DNA of 64,000 nucleotides from Desulfuromonadales bacterium (GTDB taxonomy: Bacteria; Desulfobacterota; Desulfuromonadia; Desulfuromonadales; BM103). Shown here piece by piece: positions 8,207-16,336 of this stretch. The stretch is from NCBI GenBank assembly GCA_030145195.1, contig JAQYVY010000014.1, forward strand, positions 1-64,000, in the 5' to 3' direction. The position numbers and the translations under genes were made by a program. The notes beneath the pieces were generated by a model. That model searched no databases, was not told the origin of the DNA, and saw nothing but the letters and a program-made list of their open reading frames with translations. Position 1 is the first letter of the stretch; the number at the start of each line of letters is the position of its first letter.

Positions 8207-8231
8207 TGTCCGATGTCGAGGGCTGACCCCT
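8207..8231. repeat. ttgtcc-gatgtcgagggctgacccc motif, 3' flank of RAYT
   Basis: This copy of the dispersed 25-base motif sits at the broken 3' end of the RAYT gene. A diverged copy in the same orientation (ttgcccaatgtcaatggctg, then ccccc) sits on its other side at 8548-8572. A transposase gene bracketed by its own repeat is the usual REP/RAYT arrangement. Confidence 0.65.
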
Positions 8232-8236
8232 TTTTC

Positions 8237-8491
8237 TTGGGTGTAGATTCCATTCAAATGTCGCATGAAGCGTGAAAGGTTGCCTCGCGGCGTTTGCACG
8301 AGCAGGTGGTAATGATTCGACATCAAGCAGTAGGCACCGATCTTGACATTCCAAAGCTCGCCCCCGTCACGAAGCAACGCGAGAAAAGTCTCGTAATTTT
8401 CGCTATTCGCAAAAATGTTTTCACCACGGCGGCCACGATTCATGACGTGATACCAGGCCCCTGGATATTCAATGCGTAATGGTCGACTCAT
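8237..8491 (-). pseudogene. REP-associated tyrosine transposase (RAYT, Y1_Tnp), truncated
   Basis: From ATG at 8491 the frame reads MSRPLRIEYPGAWYHVMNRG, then a segment rich in R-G-E-x-I-F, then CLMSNHYHLLVQTPRGNL and FMRHLNGIYTQ. This is the N-terminal half of a Y1/HUH transposase of the RAYT type, with the HUH motif in NHYHLL. Full-length proteins are about 200-300 aa; here homology stops after about 85 residues and the frame enters the gatgtcgagggctgacccc repeat, so the C-terminal half is missing. An upstream in-frame start at 8527 adds non-family residues. It is probably inactive, but it identifies the likely source of the dispersed hairpins. Confidence 0.8.
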
Positions 8492-8547
8492 GATGGGAAG
8501 ACTAGCAAGAGAGAAAACATGTGTCAAACGGAGACTTGACCCCTTTG

Positions 8548-8572
8548 TTGCCCAATGTCAATGGCTGCCCCC
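8548..8572. repeat. Diverged ttgtcc-gatgtc motif, 5' flank of RAYT
   Basis: The sequence ttgcccaatgtcaatggctg plus ccccc lies 57 bases upstream of the RAYT start. Just before it, aaacggagacttgacccc (8526-8543) matches the segment near 1214-1231. Confidence 0.55.
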
Positions 8573-8602
8573 GTTTTCTCTCTGTAACAGTGCAGACTTT
8601 AG

Positions 8603-9610
8603 CTAGAATGCTTCATCAAGATTAGAAGCTTTCTCCAACAGTCGAAGAGCTGTATATCGCGGAGCTTGAGGAGCTTTAACAAGGCCTTTAGGCACCATTT
8701 TAATCGGGCCTATGGGCTTTGCTGACTCTTCAAAATTCAACTTATATTTGTTTGTGTCTTTGTACGGTTCAATCGACTTAACCTGTGCGATATGAGTAAT
8801 TGCTGAAACAGGTGCGACCTGATAAACAGCAATGTGCTTTATTTTGCTTAGCATAGTGCTGTGGATACGAATCTGGTACCAGCAATCCTCACCGACAAAT
8901 ACCTCTTTAAAACCTTCTTCTTGTGCAGGGACCACAATGGTGTCTATCTCAGCAGGGTCAAGGGTTGATGTCTTCGATCCAACTTTAGCTTCGATGATGT
9001 ATCCTTCAGAGGAGACATCACTCAGGAAAGGCTCAAATTCGTAAAGTTTATTACCATTACCTGAGGTGTAGCGTTTGAGCGTCAATATTTCTACGGGGAA
9101 GCGAAACTTTCTTATCAGCACATTCTCTAGTTCGCCTGGGATTTCATCGATGATGACCAATGCATTAAAAGATTCGTCACGAAAAATAATCTCCTCAAGT
9201 AGATAATCAACATTCTCATAATCGTTCTCTTGTGCATATTTGGTACACATAGAGAATGCGGCTTCATCTGCTGAGAGGGCATCTTTCAAGACGCGCTTAA
9301 CTGTTTGTGGAGTAGTCTCGTAAGAAATAGAAAAACTAAGGATTTGCACGGCTATGTGTTTGAGAGGGTCATGCTTGGCGAGTTCATTTTCAACGACATA
9401 TAGTTTCGGCTCTTTTGTGCTCGACAGATCAATCAGGTAAGCATCAGGGATATTTTGAGTGCGTCCCTTTTTGCCAATCAATTTTTTAGTTTCAAGGTAG
9501 ACACGTTCGCTTCCGAAAAGGCTGTTTTTAACCACCTGGATTGCAGATTCAAGATCAGACTCAAGCTCAAACGGCTCTTCATAGTACTGACTCTTTTCAG
9601 ACCAAAGCAT
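8603..9610 (-). CDS. Hypothetical nuclease-like protein, last gene of the defence operon
   Basis: This 335-aa soluble protein is not assigned to a family with certainty. Residues about 53-80 read IPDAYLIDL, then LYVVENELAKHD. That is an acidic residue at the end of one strand and a V-x-E-N-E strand about 20 residues later, followed by a helix with H-x-x-x-Q. It resembles a PD-(D/E)XK core with an atypical E-x-E or E-x-N in place of E-x-K. A basic region (PQAPRYTALRLLEKAS) closes the protein. It starts 25 bases after the preceding nuclease gene ends, with GAGG-type purines before the ATG, so it is probably co-transcribed with the helicase-methylase-ATPase genes. By eye it is more AT-rich than the housekeeping genes, consistent with transfer. 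Its role is inferred from context. Confidence 0.65.
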   Translation of the reverse strand: MLWSEKSQYYEEPFELESDLESAIQVVKNSLFGSERVYLETKKLIGKKGRTQNIPDAYLIDLSSTKEPKLYVVENELAKHDPLKHIAVQILSFSISYETTPQTVKRVLKDALSADEAAFSMCTKYAQENDYENVDYLLEEIIFRDESFNALVIIDEIPGELENVLIRKFRFPVEILTLKRYTSGNGNKLYEFEPFLSDVSSEGYIIEAKVGSKTSTLDPAEIDTIVVPAQEEGFKEVFVGEDCWYQIRIHSTMLSKIKHIAVYQVAPVSAITHIAQVKSIEPYKDTNKYKLNFEESAKPIGPIKMVPKGLVKAPQAPRYTALRLLEKASNLDEAF

Positions 9611-9635
9611 AGCCTCTCCTCAATTTTTTAATGTG

Positions 9636-10514
9636 CTATTTCGGAACTTCCACTTCATCAATGACCTTAATTCCCAAAGTATTTTTTAGACCAATTAAGG
9701 ACTGCGGGAAGAAACCTTCAAAGACCAATAACGATTCTGCGTCTATCGGAATCTGTTGAGCCATCTGAGTTGCTTCAATCAGGGCCTTGTATTTAACACA
9801 CTGGAAAAGGCCTCTACGCAAATCATCATCATTTGACTTGATGGATTTCACTTCTACACCAATCCAAGAATCATTCTGTCTAAAGAGCACATCAACAGAA
9901 TCAGCTGACCAGAACGAATACTCCTCATCTGCGGCTACATTTGAAGGCAACCCAACGACTTGCGGATTGTTCGCAACAAACTGCTTTAAATTCTTGTGGG
10001 CATCACTTTCACCTGAACCGCCAAAACTTGGTGGGTTTGATTTGTTCTTTTTAGTGGAAACAACGAGATTGGTCGAAGGGGGCAAACTGAATTCTTCTAG
10101 GACGTCATCCCAGTAATCATAGGAAAAAGACTTGTGCAGCATTTCCTTCATAATCTGGCGTTTCCGTGAAGGACTTGCTTTCTCATAGTCCTTTTTATTA
10201 GGCACGAACCACTCAAAGCCCTCGCCTGGCAAACCTTTAGACTTATTGACTACCACGCTCTGAATGGGCGGAACTTCCTCGTCCCATTTTTCACCTAGTT
10301 GCATCATGGCGTTGCCAATCGTCCCAAGAACGTAGTTCAGGTTCCTCGGATTTGGCATTCCGAGTTCTTCAGCTAGATCAGAATAGTAAATTTCTTTTTG
10401 AGCCTTGGCCTGCCTTACAAGAATTGGGAAAGCTTGTCGTGCTCTTTCTTGGTAGAGTTTATCGCCTTTTAAAAAGATGTGTTCCGCCTTTTCTCCCGTC
10501 TTCTTCCCAGTCAT
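9636..10514 (-). CDS. PD-(D/E)XK nuclease with N-terminal winged-helix-like region
   Basis: The 292-aa protein has an N-terminal winged-helix-like part (about 20-75, YYSDLAEELGMPNPRNLNYV) and a C-terminal PD-(D/E)XK fold (about 170-270). The core shows Glu/His in ESDAHKNLKQFV, Asp in SADSVDVLF, then WIGVEVKSIKS with the E-x-K pair, and a following helix with Q-C-V-K-Y-K-A-L. This layout is typical of restriction-type nucleases. It sits 16 bases after the small membrane gene and 25 bases before the second nuclease-like gene, all on one strand, so it is likely the effector or an accessory nuclease of the defence operon. The fold assignment is from motifs; substrate and specificity are unknown. 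Confidence 0.75.
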   Translation of the reverse strand: MTGKKTGEKAEHIFLKGDKLYQERARQAFPILVRQAKAQKEIYYSDLAEELGMPNPRNLNYVLGTIGNAMMQLGEKWDEEVPPIQSVVVNKSKGLPGEGFEWFVPNKKDYEKASPSRKRQIMKEMLHKSFSYDYWDDVLEEFSLPPSTNLVVSTKKNKSNPPSFGGSGESDAHKNLKQFVANNPQVVGLPSNVAADEEYSFWSADSVDVLFRQNDSWIGVEVKSIKSNDDDLRRGLFQCVKYKALIEATQMAQQIPIDAESLLVFEGFFPQSLIGLKNTLGIKVIDEVEVPK

Positions 10515-10530
10515 TTACCCCTCCAGTCTG

Positions 10531-10758
10531 TTAAAGCCGACCACACAGGAAAATTATTGCAGTTGTCAATAAGGCTGCCAATCCCACAAGTGTTGACAGC
10601 ATTGCCCAGTTTGTTTTGGGACGAAAATACTTTTTCTTGATTGCTCTGAGATAGCCCCCAGGAGGAGCATTTTTTGCCATTTCCTGAAGTTGACTATTTA
10701 GGAGTTCCAACGTCTTGGTTCGTTGTTCCATTTTTTGAATTTCATTCTGTTTGTTCAT
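10531..10758 (-). CDS. Small protein, coiled coil plus C-terminal membrane segment
   Basis: This is a 75-residue product. Residues 1-30 are heptad-like and charged (QKMEQRTKTLELLNSQLQEM), 35-50 are basic (LRAIKKKYFRPK), and 50-72 form one hydrophobic helix (MLSTLVGLAALLTTAIIFLC). It resembles a tail-anchored membrane protein with a cytoplasmic coiled coil. It lies 20 bases after the ATPase stop and 16 before the nuclease gene, within the same transcription unit. The family is unknown. A membrane anchor inside a DNA-targeting operon is unusual. Confidence 0.65.
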   Translation of the reverse strand: MNKQNEIQKMEQRTKTLELLNSQLQEMAKNAPPGGYLRAIKKKYFRPKTNWAMLSTLVGLAALLTTAIIFLCGRL

Positions 10759-10778
10759 AGCTCTTTTAACCAGGTTAA

Positions 10779-12440
10779 TTAAACTTGTAGTAATTTTTCA
10801 AAACGATCTATCAAGCGGATTGCTTTCTTTACTTCAAGATCATACAGCGGCTCCGTACCACCATGAGTAGCGGGATTAAGCACACGTGCTGTTTGCTGAA
10901 GGATTTGGTCCAGCAACTCAACATTTTTCATCTGTTGCCAGTGGTTGTCTTTTAGTAATGTTCTTAAATTTTCCCTCTGATTTTTCAGCTTACCTTTTTG
11001 TCCCGGGGATAAAGTTCCATCGTTATCAATATCTGTGTCATCTACAGGAACAATCTTGTCTAAGTCTTCACGAAGCAATCCTTTGAGAACCCTTTGATAA
11101 AGTTTCGTTGGCATTTGTGCTAGAAGCTTGTTTTTTGCCTCACGTAAATTATCAGTCAAAGAATGAAACTCACCTACTCTAAGATTTTTTCCAGTTAACC
11201 ATTGCTTGTACAATGAAGCTGTCTTTTCGGCAGCCTTTCGTAGTCTGATGGCAGCCTCTTCCAATTCATGGCGATGCAGATGGTCTTGTGCCATTTGTAG
11301 ATCTGTTTTTTCTTGGCGCAGGCCAATCCCAAATTGCGGTGTACCGCTAAATCTCTTAAAGCACCAATCCGTATGGCTTGCCCCAAGATTTCGTCTGAAC
11401 TCCTGAAAAAACCCTATCTTATGTGTAAGGATAATTTTCTGATAATTAGCAAAATCATCGCCAAGAATGATATCGACCACCTTCATGCGGTTGCTCATGT
11501 CAAGGCTGATCAGTAGATCGTCGAGAACCAACAGCTTCAGAGGTGCATCCTGCAGGTTAGACAAGGTGGCAGCCAGGCGAATGGAAATGGCAATTTGAGA
11601 CAGTTTTCCCTCATTGAGGAAAGTCTGAGGCTTGGTAATTTCAGTACCACCGATTCGGATGCCCAAGCCGATCGCTGGCTTGGCCGGTTTTCTTTTCTGT
11701 CGGTCATAGGATGGTTCACGGATCAGGCCGACTCTCAATTCAAGTTCAGGCTCCGATGACTCCTGAAAATGCTTATTATAAAAGGTTTGAGCTGTGGTTG
11801 TGAGTGTGCCCAGAATTTCATTCATCGCGTGGATAAATTGATCGCAATTAGCATCATATTGATCATAAAGCCAAGCCGCATTTGGACCTCGCCAGTACCT
11901 TCGCTGCACCTCTCGAAACGGATTCTTCTTAATTTTCTGCCATAGCCCAAAAACATCCTCATGCAAGGAAGATCGACAGAAAGGCAGGATTTCCTGTTCA
12001 AAGACCGGCCAGAGATCGATGGTCTGAGAATTGCTGAAATGAAAAAAACGGTACAGAACACGATATGTAATGAAGTCACTGGCCAGGTTGGCTTTGAGGA
12101 TGTCGGGGATGTTTGCGGTGCCGTGCTGATCTTTGGCAATCGCATAGCTATGGGTGACGCTGCCATCATCGTTCTGCAGGGTCAGGTTAATTTCCCCTTC
12201 CGTGTCGGCGGCTGTGTGCAAATTGAGAAGGTTTTCTTTGTGAGCCGGATCGAAATATTTCTGAACTTGGTCAGCCGACTTGCCTGCGCTTTGCAACATG
12301 GTGTAGAGCGCCCAGTACAGAGAGGATTTGCCCGATCCATTGGCGCCGTAGGCGAGCAGATGCCGCCCGGCAAGATTGACATTGAGATTCTGAAAGGCTT
12401 TGAAGTTTTTGATCTGGATCTTCTTGATCCGCAAGCTCAT
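10779..12440 (-). CDS. RecF/SMC-like AAA ATPase of the Hma-type system
   Basis: This 553-aa ABC-type ATPase has N-terminal LRIKKIQIKNFKAFQNL and Walker A GANGSGKSS (32-40). A signature-like FLNEGKLSQIAISIRLA precedes Walker B LKLLVLDDLLISLD, and the C-terminal domain (about 380-550) is helical and rich in charge. It resembles RecF/OLD/SMC-type ATPases that sense DNA and couple ATP hydrolysis to nuclease partners; there is no TOPRIM domain. Its start overlaps the methylase stop by four bases (ATGA), giving translational coupling. In helicase-methylase-ATPase (Hma) defence loci this is the third core component. Family-level function is firm; the role in this system is inferred. Confidence 0.85.
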   Translation of the reverse strand: MSLRIKKIQIKNFKAFQNLNVNLAGRHLLAYGANGSGKSSLYWALYTMLQSAGKSADQVQKYFDPAHKENLLNLHTAADTEGEINLTLQNDDGSVTHSYAIAKDQHGTANIPDILKANLASDFITYRVLYRFFHFSNSQTIDLWPVFEQEILPFCRSSLHEDVFGLWQKIKKNPFREVQRRYWRGPNAAWLYDQYDANCDQFIHAMNEILGTLTTTAQTFYNKHFQESSEPELELRVGLIREPSYDRQKRKPAKPAIGLGIRIGGTEITKPQTFLNEGKLSQIAISIRLAATLSNLQDAPLKLLVLDDLLISLDMSNRMKVVDIILGDDFANYQKIILTHKIGFFQEFRRNLGASHTDWCFKRFSGTPQFGIGLRQEKTDLQMAQDHLHRHELEEAAIRLRKAAEKTASLYKQWLTGKNLRVGEFHSLTDNLREAKNKLLAQMPTKLYQRVLKGLLREDLDKIVPVDDTDIDNDGTLSPGQKGKLKNQRENLRTLLKDNHWQQMKNVELLDQILQQTARVLNPATHGGTEPLYDLEVKKAIRLIDRFEKLLQV

Positions 12441-15400
12441 ACCTTCCCCTCTTTTTTGATCACAGCCAGTAGGTCTGGGCTGTCACTGGTGATACGCATC
12501 AGCCGGTTACGGATGGTATGATCGGGGGCGTTGGCCTGTTCGAAGAAGACAACCACAGCTCGCCATTGGTCAGCTTCGTTGAGCGAGTCAAGATCGACCG
12601 GCAGCAGCGGGCGCACATGATCCATCAGATCGAGCTTGCGTTCTCGCATATGTTCAGCGAAATAGATTTCCATAACACAGGCGTCGATGACTTCCTCAAG
12701 GAAGCTGGCGACCACTTTTGGTGCTGGGGTTACCCCTTCGATCCAGCGCTTTGCTAGTTGTACAGCGGTGACCAGTGAATCAAAGAAGTCGGCTGTCTCT
12801 GGAACCGGCTTTTTTATAGGGATTTTTTCAAAAAAGACCTTTTTTACCCTATATGCATTCCCTTGATTCACCGGAAAATTGTCCTTGAAACATGCCCGGA
12901 ATAAATGTGAGTTTAAAAGGGACAAGAGGTACTTAAGGTATCTATCCCCAGTGATTATATAACAAGTATCATTGGTGTACGTTCCAGTTTCATCGTAAAA
13001 GAAGGGTATTTTTTGGGCTATTTCTTGGTAAATAATTTTATTTTTAAGGAATTCATTTTTATATGCAATTGTATCTTGGATTTCATACCATTCATAACTT
13101 CCAGTTTTTCGACCACCCCAACTGCCCCCTTTATATCCCAGAGGTTTTGGTTCTAGCTTTTTCCGAATCAAAGATAGCCTTGCCATTAATTTAGGATATT
13201 TCTCAATATTTATATTTTGGCTGGGAAATGTCGCTATCAACCAGGTCCCGTCCCAGTCCTGCCTCCAACGCTTAACATGCCGACCTCGCAACAACGGCAC
13301 CAACAATTTCTCAGCATGAGGCTCACTGGCAACAAGTTCATCCCGTTCCGCCTGAGTCAGATAAAACGCCTCATTAAGGCCAGTCAAAACACCTCGATAG
13401 ATATTAATATCCCACTCTTTGAGCGGTACGCCCTGTTCTGCCACAAGCTGCTTGATACGGTAAACCTGCGGCGACACCATCACCCACGATTGGCCGCCAA
13501 GCCCATCCATCACAACCGCGTTTTGCTCGAAATAGCCCTCAGGGTCAGCCATGGCCAGCCGATCGTCAGCGGCGTAGCAACATTGGGTAGTTCCGACAGA
13601 TTCTTGCCGGTTGAAGTGCAGGATACAGGTGTAGGTTGTGGCGCTACCAAAGTTCTGCGCCATGCCGAAATCGAGAACAGAGGTGGTGTTGACCTGCGTC
13701 GCGAGAAATTCCCGTAGCGCCTCGCCATAGTCGGCGCGCATCCACTTATTTGAGGTTATATAACAGAGGTGCCCACCAGGCTTGAGCAGTTTGGCGCCGC
13801 GTTCGTAAAAGAGGCAGTAAATATCGCCGGAGGCAGCGTAGGTCTTGAAATTCTGAGCGACCCACTCATCCTTTTTATCTTTAGGAAACGTCTGAATCTG
13901 TTTGTATGGCGGGTTGCCGATGAGGATGTCGAAACCTGTCTTGACCTCGGGGAAGAAGTAGCGGATATCGAAGAAGCGAACAAAGTCGTTACGCCGTGCA
14001 AAGAGGTTGCGGTAACTCTCCCAAAGGGCGATCTCGTACTCCTGCCGGGCGACGGCCGCCTGGTTGCGCTTGGCCAGCTCCTTGCGATGGCTGGCAACGG
14101 CCAGATCAGTGCCTCTCTGCTGTGCCAAAGTTTTTTCGTTTTGGTCGATCTTCTCTTCGATCAGCGACTCAATCTGCTCACGCAAGCGGGTTTTCTCTTT
14201 GGGGCTTTTGACAAAGAAAAAGTCTTCCGTCGCCTGGGCAAAGCGCTCAAAGAATGGGTCAGAGAACAGACCCTCCTCTGCTTCGCCAGGGGGCTTGATC
14301 AAGCTGTCGGCAGCGACAAATTTGAAAGCGAGGTTTGGCAGGGCCGGCACACCTGAGTTCTCCTCATCAGTCTTGATCTCAAAATCGACCAACAAGGAAA
14401 TAAAGCAACGCAACTTGGCGATCTGCACCGCGATCGGCTGGATATCGATACCGTAGATACAGTTCTGGATCAAACCGAGCTTCCAGCTGTATTCGGCGCT
14501 GCTGCGATCGAGAAGTTTACGGGTTTCATCGCGCATGGCCGCCGGGGTGTCATGCAGAATACGTTCTTTCCAGCGATCATGGTGATGATCTAGCTTATCG
14601 AGCACGTAGAGCAGCTTCTGCAAGGTACCGATGGGAAAGGCACCAGAACCGCAGGCAGGGTCGAGGACTTTGATATCGTAGATGGCATCGACCAGCGCTT
14701 GCTGTTCCTGCGCGGTGAAAGGATGCTCTTTCTCAGTGTAGGCAAAGAGGATATCGAGCCCGACCTGGGCGTCCTCAGCCGTCACGTTGGATAGTTTCTC
14801 GGTCAGCTTCTGCGACAGATAGGCCTTAAGTGATTCGTTGACCATGTAGTCGACGATAGTTCGCGGCGTATAAAATGAGCCGGTTTCTTTACGGGCGGTC
14901 TTTTCAGTTTCAGGATTATATTCTGCTAGCAGGTTCTCGAAAATGCGGCCCAACAATTCGGGGTCAAGGGCGATTTCCTCTTCAATCGGAGTATTCTCAG
15001 TAACGGTAAACTTGTAATCGTTGAGAATATGAATCAGTCCGTCAATTTTTGCCGAGGCTTTCTTTTTTCCCAATTCGGCGCTCAAATCTGCCGCCATCTC
15101 CCGTCCAAAGAAGAGAGCATCAGGAACATGCAGCGGGTTTTTGGGATGATCGGAAAAACCGTCAACACGGACTTCGCAATGGAATGCACCACGGGTTTCG
15201 CGGTAATCGAGACATTCAAACAGACCGCCGTTGAGAAAAGGAATTTTTTCGAAGAGTTCTACCGGGGCCGTGACATCCTTAAACAGTGCGGCATAACGCA
15301 ACCGGCTGTGATCCATATAGTGCTTGTTTTTGCCATGAAAACGGCGCTCTGTGCGTAATTTTCGTTCATCGATAGGAATTGACAGCGTAGGGAAAAAGAG

Positions 15401-16336
15401 ATTCTGCAAAATAGCTTTATAGTAGCTGTCCTTTTCCGACGTTTCAGGATCAAAGTCGTTAAGGCATTTTTTAGCGAAAGATTCTTCAAACATTGCCTCT
15501 GGAATCAGGCCCTTTTCCTTCGCAAACCAGCAGAAGATAATGCGAGTTAGCAGGCGGATTACGGCGATGCGGTTGCGCTGTTGTTCGTCAGCCACGCCCC
15601 CATCGGGAAAACGGACCTGGTGAACAGCAAAGAAAAACCATTCAGCAATGCGCTGGTAGAACTTCTTGTTGAGCAACTCGATATTGAGAACTTCGCTCCA
15701 AGCACGGTGCAGTTCATCAAAACTAGTAATTGAGCGACTTCCACCTAGTCCCTCAAACGAGAGACTGGCTAATATCTCAAGATGGCCACGATGTGGTTGT
15801 GCGAGGTTGATATCCTGTATCAGGGTGACCTTTCCAAGAACATCTTTCGAAATGTCACGCTTGTGATGGCGGCGGTTGATTATGGCGATGCTAAGCCGAG
15901 CGTCGTAAACAAAAAACACCATTACCGGCATGGGAAACACCCGATTGAGCTTGCGAGTGATCTGGGCGAGTTTGCCACGCGGATAACTATGGTTTTTGAG
16001 CTGAATGACAAAGAAGATGTATGATTCAAACAGTCCAGCTTTGACCTCATTGGTTTGGAATAGATTGAGGGTGCTGCCAAGCTCATCGTCGGTCAGTTGA
16101 AAAAGAAGATCAGCGGCTTTCCACTCAGCAAAGAGGGCTTTTTCTTGATCGAAGCTCTCATCACCACCTACCTCGTTAAGCAAATCAAGTAAGGCTTGTG
16201 GGTTTGCATTGGGTATAGGGTTAATTTTCTCGCTCGTATAACCGAGGATATTCAAAAGATGCAGTGAAGAATTACGAACGTCATCAACATCGAAGCTATT
16301 AAGTGCTGACTTTATTTCATACCGGATATCAGTCAT
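12437..16336 (-). CDS. Eco57I-like adenine DNA methyltransferase (Hma-type)
   Basis: This is a 1299-aa class I N6-adenine methyltransferase. Motif X/lead-in GSFYTPRTIVDYMVNESL is at about 487-503, SAM-binding motif I VLDPACGSGAFPIG at 557-570, and catalytic NPPY in DILIGNPPYKQ at 808-811. Residues 1-460 form a large N-terminal region of unknown fold. The C-terminal region after about 940 (LVPLLRGRHVKRW, NILIATFPS-like segment) looks like a TaqI-type target-recognition domain. No clear N-terminal PD-(D/E)XK site was identified, so a self-contained type IIG enzyme is not shown. The start overlaps the helicase stop (TAATG), with AAGGAG inside the helicase end. It probably marks self DNA. Confidence 0.88.
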   Translation of the reverse strand: MTDIRYEIKSALNSFDVDDVRNSSLHLLNILGYTSEKINPIPNANPQALLDLLNEVGGDESFDQEKALFAEWKAADLLFQLTDDELGSTLNLFQTNEVKAGLFESYIFFVIQLKNHSYPRGKLAQITRKLNRVFPMPVMVFFVYDARLSIAIINRRHHKRDISKDVLGKVTLIQDINLAQPHRGHLEILASLSFEGLGGSRSITSFDELHRAWSEVLNIELLNKKFYQRIAEWFFFAVHQVRFPDGGVADEQQRNRIAVIRLLTRIIFCWFAKEKGLIPEAMFEESFAKKCLNDFDPETSEKDSYYKAILQNLFFPTLSIPIDERKLRTERRFHGKNKHYMDHSRLRYAALFKDVTAPVELFEKIPFLNGGLFECLDYRETRGAFHCEVRVDGFSDHPKNPLHVPDALFFGREMAADLSAELGKKKASAKIDGLIHILNDYKFTVTENTPIEEEIALDPELLGRIFENLLAEYNPETEKTARKETGSFYTPRTIVDYMVNESLKAYLSQKLTEKLSNVTAEDAQVGLDILFAYTEKEHPFTAQEQQALVDAIYDIKVLDPACGSGAFPIGTLQKLLYVLDKLDHHHDRWKERILHDTPAAMRDETRKLLDRSSAEYSWKLGLIQNCIYGIDIQPIAVQIAKLRCFISLLVDFEIKTDEENSGVPALPNLAFKFVAADSLIKPPGEAEEGLFSDPFFERFAQATEDFFFVKSPKEKTRLREQIESLIEEKIDQNEKTLAQQRGTDLAVASHRKELAKRNQAAVARQEYEIALWESYRNLFARRNDFVRFFDIRYFFPEVKTGFDILIGNPPYKQIQTFPKDKKDEWVAQNFKTYAASGDIYCLFYERGAKLLKPGGHLCYITSNKWMRADYGEALREFLATQVNTTSVLDFGMAQNFGSATTYTCILHFNRQESVGTTQCCYAADDRLAMADPEGYFEQNAVVMDGLGGQSWVMVSPQVYRIKQLVAEQGVPLKEWDINIYRGVLTGLNEAFYLTQAERDELVASEPHAEKLLVPLLRGRHVKRWRQDWDGTWLIATFPSQNINIEKYPKLMARLSLIRKKLEPKPLGYKGGSWGGRKTGSYEWYEIQDTIAYKNEFLKNKIIYQEIAQKIPFFYDETGTYTNDTCYIITGDRYLKYLLSLLNSHLFRACFKDNFPVNQGNAYRVKKVFFEKIPIKKPVPETADFFDSLVTAVQLAKRWIEGVTPAPKVVASFLEEVIDACVMEIYFAEHMRERKLDLMDHVRPLLPVDLDSLNEADQWRAVVVFFEQANAPDHTIRNRLMRITSDSPDLLAVIKKEGKV

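Noticed and set aside
12437-16336. Self-contained type IIG restriction enzyme
   Set aside because: No clear N-terminal PD-(D/E)XK site was found, and separate nuclease genes follow in the operon.
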